From: Opisthorchis felineus | Taxonomy: Eukaryota; Platyhelminthes; Trematoda; Opisthorchiida; Opisthorchiidae | Length of the DNA stretch: 64,000 bases | Reading direction: 5' to 3' | Assembly (NCBI GenBank): GCA_004794785.1 | Contig: SJOL01009920.1 | Span: 41,912-105,911 of the forward strand | Part shown: positions 56,801-63,880 of the stretch, in pieces | Layout of the letters: each line of letters opens with the position of its first letter | Numbering within the stretch: the first letter of the stretch is position 1 | Notes under the pieces: model-generated | Databases searched by the model: none | What the model saw: only the letters and a program-made list of their open reading frames with translations | What the model was told of the DNA's origin: nothing | Translations under genes and position numbers: made by a program

Positions 56801-58519
56801 GCCTATATTACGCATGACCACGGTTAGCCCACTTCATCCAATGACTCACACCCCGGTAGTCCTGAGTTCTGAGTCCAGAGTTTAGCTCGGAGCGTGCAGC
56901 TTTCAAAAAATGTACGCGCTGCTGGGTCCACTGCATCCATATTACTTCCCGTCTAGTTAGTATGCTTCGCCAGATTAAATGTGGCTTTATTCTGCACGAA
57001 CCCTAGCCATTGTACTTCGGTAGGTCGACTGCTACCCGAAAAAATCTATCAGCATCCACTACAAACTTCTGACGAGGAATGGCTTTGTACTTTAAGCAGC
57101 TACTGATCCCGACACCCTTTGGAAAAAGCCGTACGAAGTATGACAAGAAACGGCTGTTTGTAGTGCGACACTGGTTAACACCACACCATCCCTTAGCTGT
57201 TTCCCTTGATGACGCAGGTCTGGGCATGAATCATCTAAGGAACGAAATTATGGGTAAACAAGTAATCTCACCTCATCCATCACAGGCTCCGATAACAATC
57301 CATGTTTCTGTGCACTACATAAAAAGATAAACAATGACATGAATAAAAGCGTACCAGGTGGAATGAAAATAGGTCCGACAAAGTCCAGCGTCACATCCGA
57401 TACATACGCCGGTCCAGGCGAAAAATCGTTCCTCGCAGAGTGAACACTCGCGTGACGCCCAAGATTTCGGAGGAAGCTCGGTTAAAGTGACCTAATATGG
57501 AGCGGACAATTTTTTGACTGGGTCGATCAACTTACATCCATCAGGTCATCGGGATCGTTGAAGGCTATGCCTGGAGTGTACAAAGCGCAAACCAGGTGTA
57601 CCCATCTATTGTTATCAGTCCGCTTGAAGGCTCCGAAAGTATTTGGACATAATTCACAATGCTAAGAAATCTACTTGGTAAATTAGTAACCTACCGGGTT
57701 CTTAACACCAGCCAAACAAGGCTCACAAAACCAGGCGTCTGTGCTAGAGGAGCTGGCCCCACTAGACATGAAAATTGAATCAACCACCTTGTAGCAATCT
57801 GAGAATCAAAAACGCTTTGGAGGTTGGAGAGAGAATTACCTTCGTGAACAACAACCCCACAGCCATCGCATTCGATTAGTTCGTCGTTTGGGTCGTTACT
57901 GTCACCCAAACAGACCATACATACGAGGAAATTGGCCGGCTTTTTTTCCTGAAGTACCACAACATTTCCCACAGCAGGCTGAGGGCACACATTATTCGTC
58001 ACTTTGGCATCCTCCGATTCTGGTGCTAAAGTGCTTTGATCATCCTCCGGCAAATTCCGAGATTGGTTCAATTCTTTATCTGAGATTGTCGCTTCATTTT
58101 CACCCTGATCCGATGGCTTTTCGGATACTACCGTGGATTCCATCATAGTTGCTTGTATTACGTCCTCATTGGATGACGAGGAATCGGACTCATCCGAGAT
58201 GGAGCTGTCGGCGGAATCGCTGTCTTCTTGCTCCGTATCTGCTTGCGCGCAACAAATAACAAGAGAAATTGTTACATTTACCCTCATCCTCTTGATCTTC
58301 ACAGACAAATTCACTGTCGCTATCATCGTCCAAATCATCAAACAGTTCGAGCGGAGCTGTGGTGGCGACTGGCTTTATTTGTCTTTTGGACGGGTCTCGG
58401 CGAGCTGATGACGATGAGAAGGTAATAAGCATGACGGGACACTTACCTATTGCGTGGAACAGCTGTTCAACATCCGGCTCCTTGTCCGCACTGCTACGTT
58501 TCATTTCTCGGTTGCTCAT
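38646..58519 (-). CDS. PHF14: PHF14-like chromatin reader, whole gene model
   Basis: Sixteen exons from ATG 58519 to a putative stop at 38646; exons from 58519 to 44928 are well supported, the last two less so. Order: acidic N-terminus (residues 1-150), PHD finger 1 (about 155-228), zinc knuckle and extended PHD (about 234-350), basic helical linker and coiled coil (about 430-561), linker, PHD finger 2, basic tail. This is the PHF14 layout. PHF14 is a nuclear histone H3 tail reader linked to transcriptional repression. The third PHD finger of vertebrate PHF14 was not found. The gene is intron-rich; introns hold retroelement debris. The 49.7/48.3-kb junction is unresolved. Confidence 0.85.
38859..41360 (-). 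other. Presumed intron of the PHF14-like gene
   Basis: Contains a plus-strand SINE at 39430. The open frames at 38948-39199 and 40279-40485 carry no domain or good splice pair. Nothing else recognised. Confidence 0.35.
39430..39593 (+). mobile_element. tRNA-derived SINE (diverged)
   Basis: ATCTCAGTGGTTAAGGCACG head, GTGGTTCGAAAGC box B with damaged end, CATGCTTGGACAGCCCTCGT (internal deletion) and CACCGAAAGGGTGTTACGG 3' end. Confidence 0.78.
41361..41465 (-). CDS. Putative 3' exon of the PHF14-like gene
   Basis: 35 codons on minus, acceptor AATTTCTACAG region and donor AAG|GTGAGT, phase 0 at both ends. It encodes [20 protein letters not shown] and [15 protein letters not shown]. Phases match the upstream exon (44928) and the next (38858). 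Splice sites are good, but no domain is visible, so it may belong to PHF14-like or to another gene. Confidence 0.5.
42586..43150 (-). pseudogene. RTE-type endonuclease fragment (minus)
   Basis: On minus the frame reads [48 protein letters not shown], then after a frameshift [20 protein letters not shown] and [14 protein letters not shown]. These are the SET.I, A(Y)AP, GD.NAQ.G and NTNF blocks of the apurinic-type endonuclease of RTE-clade non-LTR retrotransposons common in flukes. The D of the GD.N block is replaced by Y. The first part (endonuclease start) and the entire reverse transcriptase are missing. It lies in the same orientation as the host gene. Confidence 0.75.
42606..42616. repeat. 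11-nt G homopolymer
   Basis: Eleven consecutive G residues on plus (C on minus) inside the retrotransposon fragment, at the CTxWCPPP codons. Confidence 0.9.
43552..43790 (-). repeat. Dispersed repeat D, copy 4 (minus)
   Basis: Reverse complement matches copies 1 and 3: GAGAGACT...ACCAGTTTGGTCATTGG, GGGGGTTGGAACATCTGC, TTTTGAGCCAAAGGCTTCG and a CCAGATCTGGGTGCCCTGG end block. Confidence 0.6.
44928..45363 (-). CDS. PHF14: PHF14-like exon: end of second PHD finger and basic linker
   Basis: On minus, acceptor TGCTTCAG|G and donor CGA|GTAACT. The first base completes the Trp codon of the previous exon. The protein then reads [20 protein letters not shown], giving the last C-x2-C pair of the second PHD finger. 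A long polar, arginine/serine-rich segment follows, ending [20 protein letters not shown]. Vertebrate PHF14 also has a basic arginine-rich linker here. About 145 codons, phase 0 at the end. Confidence 0.82.
45364..48184 (-). other. Intron of the PHF14-like gene
   Basis: Splits the Trp codon at the end of PHD finger 2 (phase 2). Contains a truncated SINE with an ATA tail (45609) and a perfect 18-bp palindrome (46416-46433). The plus-strand open frames at 47401-47682 and 47837-48034 have no recognised motif. Confidence 0.55.
45609..45745 (-). mobile_element. tRNA-derived SINE, head missing, with ATA tail
   Basis: ATAATAATAATAA run, then CAGCTGTAACACCATTTCGG, TTACCCAAGCCTAGACAAG and GAACAGTCTAGATTTCGG, where similarity stops before box B. 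Confidence 0.75.
48185..48316 (-). CDS. PHF14: PHF14-like exon: second PHD finger
   Basis: On minus, acceptor CTGCTTTCTAG and donor TG|GTGAGT. After one base it reads [40 protein letters not shown] and LYGW. C-x2-C, C-x2-C and H-x2-C are all present; the closing C-x2-C is in the next exon. The DQHL..CDTC..HLxCLDPPL.RMP sequence closely follows vertebrate PHF14 PHD finger 2. PHD fingers of this type bind histone H3 tails. Confidence 0.88.
48317..49698 (-). other. Intron of the PHF14-like gene, possible missed small exon
   Basis: The exon at 49699 appears to end in phase 0, but the one at 48316 starts after a single base and needs phase 2. Either a small exon hides here or the 49699 end is wrong. 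A good donor (GACGAG|GTGAGT near 48583) and an acceptor (TTTTGCAG near 48718) lie inside on minus, but no open frame links them. Confidence 0.4.
49699..50007 (-). CDS. PHF14: PHF14-like exon: linker before second PHD finger
   Basis: On minus, clean acceptor CCCGTTTCCAG at 50008. It reads [20 protein letters not shown], then polar and basic segments ([37 protein letters not shown]). It sits between the coiled coil and PHD finger 2, where vertebrate PHF14 also has a basic linker. The 3' boundary is uncertain: GTTTATC at 49698 is a weak donor and gives the wrong phase for the next exon. Confidence 0.6.
50008..51482 (-). other. Intron of the PHF14-like gene
   Basis: Donor CCT|GTGAGT, acceptor CGTTTCCAG. 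Contains the SINE at 51188. The longest minus frame (50545-50943) has no PHD-type cysteine spacing. Confidence 0.55.
51188..51368 (-). mobile_element. tRNA-derived SINE (near full length)
   Basis: Reverse-oriented: CAGCTGAAACATCCTTTCGG end, CTGCCCGAGCCTAGATAAG body, box B complement GGGTTCGAACCAC and box A complement TAACCACTGAGCTATCC. Confidence 0.85.
51483..51575 (-). CDS. PHF14: PHF14-like exon: coiled-coil segment
   Basis: 31 codons on minus, acceptor GTTTTTTTCCAG and donor CCT|GTGAGT, phase 0 at both ends. Reads [20 protein letters not shown] then [11 protein letters not shown]: heptad-type leucine spacing, matching the end of the PHF14 coiled coil (vertebrate ...LEELQNLNGKLRSEG). Confidence 0.78.
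51576..52499 (-). other. Intron of the PHF14-like gene
   Basis: Phase-0 intron. Contains an RTE 3'-tail fragment on plus (52095-52240). Nothing else recognised. Confidence 0.55.
52095..52240 (+). mobile_element. RTE-type retrotransposon 3' tail fragment
   Basis: CATCGCCTCCAAAGCTTGGC, TGTATATCCCACGCT, GGTGATCAAAACTGTAGCA and CCATGGTACATGATCTGTAG match, in order, the reverse complements of 60665-60795 and 9572-9718. Confidence 0.55.
52500..52606 (-). CDS. PHF14: PHF14-like exon: coiled coil
   Basis: On minus, acceptor CTATCCTTCAG and donor TCC|GTGAGT. It completes a split codon and reads [20 protein letters not shown], then [15 protein letters not shown]. The heptad pattern and position match the PHF14 coiled coil that follows the YYFE motif. 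Enters in phase 1, leaves in phase 0. Confidence 0.82.
52607..53987 (-). other. Intron of the PHF14-like gene
   Basis: Donor TTCG|GTAAGT, acceptor CTATCCTTCAG. No repeat or gene recognised; open frames at 53436-53932 lack motifs. Confidence 0.55.
53988..54173 (-). CDS. PHF14: PHF14-like exon: helical linker ending in the YFF motif
   Basis: On minus, acceptor AACTTTCAG and donor TTCG|GTAAGT, phase 1 at both ends. Reads [40 protein letters not shown] and SPDFISYFF. Vertebrate PHF14 has the same order: a proline/basic start, S.LAxRKLMRKAELxG, then ADFVNYYFE. Confidence 0.85.
54174..54251 (-). other. Short intron (78 bp) of the PHF14-like gene
   Basis: Donor TTACG|GTAAGT and acceptor CAG at 54174-54176, phase 1. 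Confidence 0.8.
54252..54543 (-). CDS. PHF14: PHF14-like exon: end of extended PHD region and helical linker
   Basis: On minus, acceptor GATCGCAG and donor TTACG|GTAAGT. Begins [20 protein letters not shown], matching the DP(Y/F)FAYC.QH.D motif that closes the extended PHD cassette. It continues with a basic helix ([17 protein letters not shown]) and [20 protein letters not shown], which parallel the KRKNYLALQS and INARLQQYRAKAE segments of PHF14. Enters in phase 0, leaves in phase 1. Confidence 0.9.
55128..55228 (+). repeat. Family B hammerhead repeat, copy B4 (decayed)
   Basis: CACTG then CTGATGA (55141-55147), but stem II and GAAA are replaced by GCCCCAAATCCACAACCTCG. The flank TGGACCAACC...ACTGTTCAAACGAG aligns with copies B1 and B2. 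The shared flank identifies the copy; the ribozyme core is broken. Confidence 0.5.
56480..56722 (-). pseudogene. RTE-type reverse-transcriptase C-terminal fragment
   Basis: On minus: [36 protein letters not shown] and, after a frameshift, [10 protein letters not shown]. It aligns with the same region of the longer copy at 60795-62480 (FANLRHLWCRRDVSLSVKSR, FYTVAVRSILLYGSETW). This is the thumb-side segment after the YVDD box. Frameshifted and truncated at both ends. Confidence 0.65.
57272..57314 (-). CDS. PHF14: PHF14-like exon: extended PHD region
   Basis: 43-nt exon on minus, acceptor TTTTTATGTAG and donor GAG|GTGAGA. It completes the Cys codon of the previous exon and reads [14 protein letters not shown]. 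Vertebrate PHF14 has AQKEGLLSE at the same place. Confidence 0.9.
57355..57491 (-). CDS. PHF14: PHF14-like exon: extended PHD finger
   Basis: On minus, acceptor CCATATTAG and donor TG|GTACGC. Reads [40 protein letters not shown] and YFHST. C-x2-C, C-x2-C and the H of the closing H-x2-C are visible. The sequence strongly resembles vertebrate PHF14 (VTLTE...ECSFCED...GVCISCDAGMCRAYFHVTC). The extended PHD cassette contributes to histone H3 recognition in this family. Enters in phase 0, leaves in phase 2. Confidence 0.93.
57536..57661 (-). CDS. PHF14: PHF14-like exon: zinc knuckle of the extended PHD cassette
   Basis: 42 codons on minus, acceptor GATTTCTTAG and donor GAT|GTAAGT, phase 0 at both ends. 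Reads [40 protein letters not shown] and MD. CELCP..GxFK.T...WVH..CALY.PG.AF is the zinc-knuckle signature linking PHD to extended PHD. Confidence 0.95.
57695..57798 (-). CDS. PHF14: PHF14-like exon: end of first PHD finger
   Basis: On minus, acceptor TTGATTCTCAG and donor CCG|GTAGGT. Completes a split codon to give HEDCY, then [19 protein letters not shown] and [13 protein letters not shown]. HxxC and the final WFCxxC complete the C4HC3 PHD finger begun in the previous exon. Enters in phase 1, leaves in phase 0. Confidence 0.93.
57840..58238 (-). CDS. PHF14: PHF14-like exon: acidic region and start of first PHD finger
   Basis: 133 codons on minus, acceptor GCGCAAGCAG and donor GAAG|GTAATT, phase 1 at both ends. 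A serine/aspartate/glutamate-rich stretch (about residues 66-150) is followed by [20 protein letters not shown] and [10 protein letters not shown]. These are the first four cysteines and the histidine of PHD finger 1. Vertebrate PHF14 reads LVCCVCLG..S...DEIIQCDNCGITVHE. Acidic patches are also found in the vertebrate protein. Confidence 0.93.
58282..58404 (-). CDS. PHF14: PHF14-like exon 2: N-terminal acidic region
   Basis: 41 codons on minus, acceptor CGTCATCAG and donor GAGG|GTAAAT, phase 1 at both ends. Reads [40 protein letters not shown]. Vertebrate PHF14 N-termini likewise mix a basic K/R stretch with acidic D/E/S runs. Confidence 0.82.
58447..58519 (-). CDS. PHF14: PHF14-like exon 1 with start codon
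   Basis: ATG at 58519-58517 on minus, then [24 protein letters not shown] and one base before the donor ATAG|GTAAGT. I chose this ATG because it is followed by a vertebrate-like charged start and phase-matches exon 2. The upstream frame stays open but an acceptor-like TTTTCATGTCCAG lies 20 bases before it, which suggests a spliced 5' UTR. An in-frame second Met lies 5 codons on. Confidence 0.75.
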
Positions 58520-59009
58520 TATGGAATGGATAGGAAAGGGTTCTGGACATGAAAATGAGAAGTGAAAATACGCATAAATGAGGCAAAAAGCACAACGGAT
58601 ATCACCCTGGGAGCAAGCATTGCCAAACATGTCGCCCAGTAGTGCTCCAGACTGGTTAACTGTCGTGACCGTAAGCTAGCTAGCTGTTTAGCTGCCTCCG
58701 AAGAATGACAAACAGGCTATCAACAAGCCGAACCGAAATTTTACAGCTAGGCCCTCTTTTGGGGAAGTACCACTGAGCACCACGGCGTAGTTCGGTACAT
58801 CGGTTTTGCCAAATGTCTCAGGTCAGTATCAGCAGAATAAGCTCTGGTGGAGCCAACATCATTAGAATGGCTCCTACGATAGTGTAGGTCCACGCAGCAC
58901 AACTGCACACAGGAGCTTCGGTTTCTCGGTACCATTAGGCGACTTCTGTTCACCACACTAGTCTACTCGCCTCTCTCCGACACGAAAAAACTGCACTTTA
59001 CGCCAAGTG

Positions 59010-59360
59010 ATGACTTGTTCACTTCCATAACCGACTGGGCTATACTGGGGAATGATATTCAGAGAGCTTCCCATATCAGGTTGGTCAACGGGTAGATGTC
59101 TGGCTAACAGTCTTCTGGTCCATCAGGCTGGAGATTGGAACATACGTGGCGACCTCTCCTTCAAAGTGCAGACTCCTCCCGCGGTTTAAGGCCGAACACC
59201 ACTGCCTTTCGGTCAGGTTTTTGAGCCAAAGGCTTTGGGCGAGGACTCCAATCGTCCTCCTGTCTATGTCTGGTAGTATCCCATCGCACGTACAACATGA
59301 AGTACACATTGACAAATAGTCCCATGTCACGTAGGTTGTCGCGTGGTTCCATCAGTTAGG
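59010..59360 (+). repeat. Dispersed repeat D, copy 2
   Basis: GGGCTATACTGGGGAATG, ATCAGGTTGGTCAACGGGTA, GGAGATTGGAACATACG, GAACACCACTGCCTTTCGG, TTTTGAGCCAAAGGCTTTGG and GTCGCGTGGTTCCATCAG, colinear with copy 3. Confidence 0.68.
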
Positions 59361-59566
59361 CTGCCTTGTAAGGCGGAACCAAAACCGCTTCATCGCCTGT
59401 ATTTATGCACTGCTACGACCAAGAAGCCTAACCCGCATGCGACTGGCCAGATCAGGCTGCTTGACTGTCCGGCATCAAGACGAGCTCTGACTGTCCGAAT
59501 GCCGATTGCTAATGATGCGTCCAGAAGGCGTCGGAATTTCCAGAACGTCTTCGCCTCTTAAGAAGC

Positions 59567-59745
59567 CGTTCAGCTGTAGCACCCTTTCGGTGCCAAACTG
59601 CCATGCCACCATAAGGAAGCACGAAGGATGGGATACTGCCAGTTTGCCCAAGCCTAGACAGGAGAAGTCGAGATGCAGAGGTCGGGTTCGAACCACGGAC
59701 CTTCCGGTCAGTAAATTAGCGCTCTAACCACTGAGTCATCTCGCC
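59567..59745 (-). mobile_element. tRNA-derived SINE (near full length)
   Basis: Reverse-oriented: CAGCTGTAGCACCCTTTCGG end, TTGCCCAAGCCTAGACAGG body, box B complement CGGGTTCGAACCACGG and box A complement TCTAACCACTGAGTCATC. Confidence 0.87.
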
Positions 59746-60144
59746 GCGAATGTTAGCTTGTCTGGATCGAGCATCTACAGCTCGACCCTTCTCGCCCCCT
59801 TACGAAGATTCTAGTGGGACCTTGTGAGACATTCCGTGATGACCCTATAAATACGGTTTTCATGATTTTCCCTTGTTTCCATAAAAGACTGTCTCAAGCT
59901 ACCGTGCCTCTTGATACACCACAGCGGGCGGAGCAGGAAGTCAAGGACCGACATAGTAGTTGCACCACCATTTGAAGTTCACAACACCCATCCCATCAAT
60001 AACGCTCTCCTTGTGGGCCTGTTCGTTAGGGCTGACGAACCCGTTCGCCGTGCATCTGTTTTGCAAGCAACACCTGCGCGTCAGTCTGCACAGACAGCCT
60101 TTCGCAATTGAGCTTTAGGTCTCGATACCCGGTCTACCTGACCG

Positions 60145-60690
60145 TTTTTAATGTTCGCACTCTGACGCAAGCAGGACAACAAGCTGGTCTCGCCCACACA
60201 CTGGACTCGCTTGACATTGGTGTGTGCTGTATATCAGAAACAAAAATTCAAGAGGCAGTTACGGTGGTTGAGTGAACCATGCCATCACTCCTATCGCTGC
60301 GCAGCTCTAGCGATTTAGAGGCCGCTGCGGCAGGATGTGCAGGGATCGACACCGTTCTATGTCACCAGGCGGAAGGACATATGCTTGACTAGATACCCGT
60401 TGGTAGTCACTCCTGTGTGGTTCGTCTAGTGACGTCCGTGGGGGGGTTTCATAAGTGGGAATTTGACCGTTGTCTGTTTGTCGTGTCTGCTTACACCCCA
60501 ATCGACTGTAGCTCTGACACCAAAGACAAGTTTTAAGACGCACTGAATGCCATGAACGTACAAGTAGGCAGACTTAGCGCATCTGAGACTCAATTAGGGG
60601 ATCGGGTTAGATTTACCTCGATAGGGTAGGACAATGGCGAACGACTACTTCGTCTGTGTGCTGACTGTCAAATCAATCAATTCAATTTGT
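60145..60690 (+). pseudogene. RTE-type endonuclease fragment (plus)
   Basis: On plus: NVRTLTQAGQQAGLAHTLDS, LDIGVCCISETKIQEAVTVV, then a stop, DLEAAAAGCAGIDTVL, FVVSAYTPIDCSSDTKDKF and MNVQVGRLSASETQLGDRV. These are the NVRTL, SETKI, SAYTP and NAQVGRL blocks of the RTE endonuclease, the same family as the 42.6-kb copy. Several stops and frameshifts; the expected aspartate before NAQ is changed. Similarity ends where an opposite-strand RTE tail begins. Confidence 0.75.
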
Positions 60691-60795
60691 CAGCTATAAA
60701 CCGTGTACCATGGACACAATGGTTCTAGTGTGGGACATACAGCCAAGCCTTGGAGGTGATGGCATGTTCAGTTAATTCGTGAATTGGGTAGCTAC
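60665..60795 (-). mobile_element. RTE 3' tail
   Basis: Follows the reverse-transcriptase C-terminus of the 60795-62480 element on minus and matches 9572-9718 and 52095-52240 (ATGGTACACGGTTTATAGCT on minus). Defines the element's 3' end. Confidence 0.55.
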
Positions 60796-62480
60796 GCATT
60801 GAAGTCTATAGCTTTGTTGCACGAGTGCCACTGGCTGCGCGATTGGGTCATTTCTGCCAGTGTCATTAACCATTAGTGAGTTGAATCCGGGGTCCTCATC
60901 TAGGGAGGTAGCAGTTGTTGACGCGACTCAGTTTACCGGTTAGTTTACATACTTTGTTACCGGGTCATACACTGACCACCCCTCGGTCGCTTCCACTCAG
61001 CACAGGGCTGGGCGAAGAGAGCTCTGCGAGGCAGGCGGTCTTCTGTCATGCGGAGTACATGTCCTAACCAGCGTAACCTTTGAAGCGTGGATAATTCATC
61101 TATCGCGGGAGAGTTCCTTCCTCCTAGGACCATCTGGCGTACCTCAGTATCACTAACCCGATGTTTCCACTAGACCCGACCAATGCTTCAAAGACACCGA
61201 TGGCCAAACACTGACATCTTTCGTATGTCCCCTGCGCGTGGAGGCCACGTCTCTGATCCATAAAGAAGTATGGATCGCACTGCCACAGTGTAAAATCTGC
61301 TCTTGACAGACAAACTGACGTCACGTCGGCACCATAGGTGTCGGAGGTTGGCAAAAGCTGGCCTGGCTTTCCGGATTCGAGAAATAATCTTAGCTCCAGT
61401 CAGTATACCGGAAGTTATACAGCTGCCCAGGTAAACACATTTATCTACCACATCGATTGGCTTGTCGCCAAGCATGAGGTGTGGGTTTGATCCCACCCAA
61501 TCTTGTAGCGGCATTTTACACTTTGCAGGTGTGAAGTGCATACCAAACTGTGCGGCAGAGTTACTCAGGTTATTTATGGTTTGCATTTTGAAGGAGAGCA
61601 ATATCGTCCACATACTTAATGTCTGTGAGCAAACATCACGGAAGCATTTCGACTCCCGAGATTACGGAGGCAGACAGAGGAATTTCAAGCAGCACATCAA
61701 TAGCAAAGTTGAAAAGGAAAGGTGAGAGAGGGCAGCCTTGTCTTACACCAGTGGACATGGTGAACTCAGGCAGAAGTTGGACGTATACTCATAGGCGCTC
61801 ACAGTAGTTTGCATACAGTGCCATCATTAGGGATATAAATTTGGAAGGGACACCTTTGATCGCCAGACACTTCCAAAGTTTCTCAAGACTGACAAAGTCA
61901 AAAGCAGATTTCAGATCAAGAAAAACAACCAACGTGGGACGTTTGAAGCAGTGGCGCTGTTCAAGAATTTGTCACAAGGTAAAGAAATGGTCGATGCCTT
62001 CTCGACCAGGGAGAAACACAGCTTGGTTCTCACGAATCTTTCCCCCGATAGTCAAATAACCTGCGCAAAATAATGCCAGACAGCACCTTAGGTGCGACGG
62101 ATACCAGACTGATGTTCACGATGGTTTTCCCGTGACGTTCTTGCGCCTTTTTTGAAAATTGAGATGACGGTCGAGGAGCTCCATTCGGCTGGTATCCTAC
62201 TTTCGTTCCAAATCTTTTGCAGTATGGATGTTACTGCTCACCAAGACCTCGCCACCTTCTTTGAAGAGTGCGAGGTACAGACCATTCGCGCCAGGCACCT
62301 TGTCGTGCTTGAGGTTTGATATCTCACGCTAAACTCGTTTGTGATGGCGGGCTGGTGTCAATGTTCCATTAAGCCCGCTGGGTTCTTCCAGCGGTTGTGT
62401 TGAAGAAGACCAGCCGACCTGTTATTGAAGTGTTCAGCCCATCGCTTAAGACGAAGATTAAGGGAGTGAACTGCTGTTGG
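60795..62480 (-). pseudogene. RTE-type reverse transcriptase relic
   Basis: On minus, in several frames: KIRENQAVFLPGREGIDHFF, VVFLDLKSAFDFVS (box A, D near 61915), GVRQGCPLSPFLFNFAIDV (61705-61755), KYVDDIALL (YVDD at 61613-61602), KCVYLGSCI, FANLRHLWCRRDVSLSVKSR and RLRWLGHVLRM with the C-terminal WxxPRGGQ block. The order is that of RTE-clade reverse transcriptases. At least four frameshifts and several stops make it dead, although both catalytic aspartates of YVDD remain. No endonuclease precedes it on minus. Confidence 0.85.
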
Positions 62481-62509
62481 TCTTTTTCGGTGTTTGAGGG
62501 ACCTGCGTG

Positions 62510-62582
62510 CTGAACGATTATCTTTTTTACTGATATAATCGTTCGGTTATAACACCCTTTCGGTGCCTAGCTGCCATGCCAT
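62510..62582. mobile_element. Two SINE 3' ends, tail to tail
   Basis: GCTGAACGATTATCTTTTTT is the plus-strand SINE end; a few bases later TCGTTCGGTTATAACACCCT and TTCGGTGCCTAGCTGCCATG is the minus-strand end. Both are truncated. The second abuts Ty3/gypsy sequence at about 62585. Confidence 0.6.
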
Positions 62583-62589
62583 CCGGAAC

Positions 62590-63330
62590 TCAATTCGAGC
62601 GGCACTATCTACTCGGAAGGCCCTTCAAATTAATCACCGGTCAGCGTTCGGTCACATTCAGGGACGGTGGTGGACACACAGGTGAAGTGAAAAACGACAA
62701 AATACAACGCTGGAGGATTGAGGTGTCCCAGTAAAAGTATGATGTCATCTGCCAATCAGGCCAGGACACCCTGTCGCGCGATGTATGTGCTTCCATGGGG
62801 AGCAACAATCAACTTAGATAACTCTATAACTCACTCTGCCATCCAGGCATATGTTTCATTCAGGCGTATGTTTCATTTTAAGCGTTGCAAGAATCTCCCC
62901 TACTCCGAGGACGATGTCAAGCGAATTATTTCCTCCTGCAACGTGCGTGCTGAACTGAAGCCAAGATCCTGGGAATACTCTGGTGGACTCATTAAAGCAG
63001 CACAACCTTTTGAGGGCCTGCGTTTGGATTTTAAAGATCACTTACCATCTAATACACGCAGCCACCACATACTCATGATAAGTGACGAGTTTTCCAGATT
63101 CCCATTTGAATCTGCGTGTACGGATATAACCTCAGCAACTGTGGTTGACTGTCTCACAAATCCACTGTTTATTCGGAATACCGTCTTATATCCATTCCGA
63201 CAGAGACTTATCGCTCGTGTCGTCTGAGATCAATAGCTTTCTTCTGAAGAAAGGTGTTGCCATGAGTCATAGATCGGCTTATAATCCAGAGTGTAATGGT
63301 ACCCCCGGAAAACAATAAGCTTGGCATTGA
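62590..63330 (+). pseudogene. Ty3/gypsy retrotransposon RNase H and integrase relic
   Basis: On plus: RHYLLGRPFKLITGQRSVTF and NDKIQRWRIE (RNase H, about 62600-62720), then KNLPYSEDDVKRIISSCNV, PFEGLRLDFKDHLPSNT (integrase, first catalytic D), LMISDEFSRFPFE (second part), a frameshift near 63165, GIPSYIHSDRDLSLVSSEI (second catalytic D) and AYNPECNGT. The last block normally carries the final catalytic E after further residues, but the frame degenerates. Stop codon near 62734 and frameshifts indicate a dead copy. No reverse transcriptase or terminal repeats were seen. Confidence 0.8.
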
Positions 63331-63507
63331 AAACACAATCTACCGCCTTCTCATTGGAAATCGGCACTTCCTAATGCACTACACAGCCTTCCATCACTGT
63401 TATGTACGGCCGCTAAATGTACTCCACCCTAACGTCTGTTTCAATACGCACATCACTCAACCTTTAGAATCTGGTTACCAGCTTAGTTGACCACCCCTGG
63501 CCGTCAC

Positions 63508-63880
63508 GAAGAGACTGAACCTTACCGTGGTGTGGTGGCGACCCAATGAGTTATACCGGGGGGTGTCCGCGCGACACTCACAGAGTCTCTCATACCAGGT
63601 TGGTCAATGGGTAGAGGTCGGACGAACACAGTCTCCTGGCCCTCCAGGTTGGGGGTTGGAACATGTATGTGTTCCGTAAAAATGGTAATGTACTTGCATT
63701 TCCAGCCAAACACCGCTACCTTGCAGTTAGGCTTTTGAGTCAAAGGCTTTGGTTGAGGACCCTAATCGTCCTCCTGTAAAGGTGTGGGCGCCCTGACAGT
63801 ATCCCGGCCCTCGAACAACCATGACATTTACAGATAACAATACTCTCACGCCACATCGGCCGTCGCGTGGTGCCATCAGC
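63508..63880 (+). repeat. Dispersed repeat D, copy 3 (best copy)
   Basis: Begins ACCTTACCGTGGTGTGGTG-like sequence, contains CATACCAGGTTGGTCAATGG, GGTTGGGGGTTGGAACATGT, ACACCGCTACCTTGCAG, TGAGTCAAAGGCTTTGGTTG and GCGCCCTGACAGTATCCC, and ends near GTCGCGTGGTGCCATCAGCC. Follows the gypsy relic in the same orientation. Confidence 0.7.

Larger units (their letters stand above)
54544..57271 (-). other. Intron of the PHF14-like gene
   Basis: Phase 0. Contains hammerhead-type copy B4 (55128-55225, plus) and a reverse-transcriptase fragment (56480-56722, minus). No further exon supported. The minus frame at 57003-57227 has no clear family. Confidence 0.6.
58520..60144. other. Upstream of the PHF14-like gene
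   Basis: No gene seen. Contains repeat D copy 2 (59010-59360, plus) and a SINE (59567, minus). The promoter of the PHF14-like gene should lie near 58.6-58.9 kb, but no TATA-like or other core element stands out. Confidence 0.5.
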
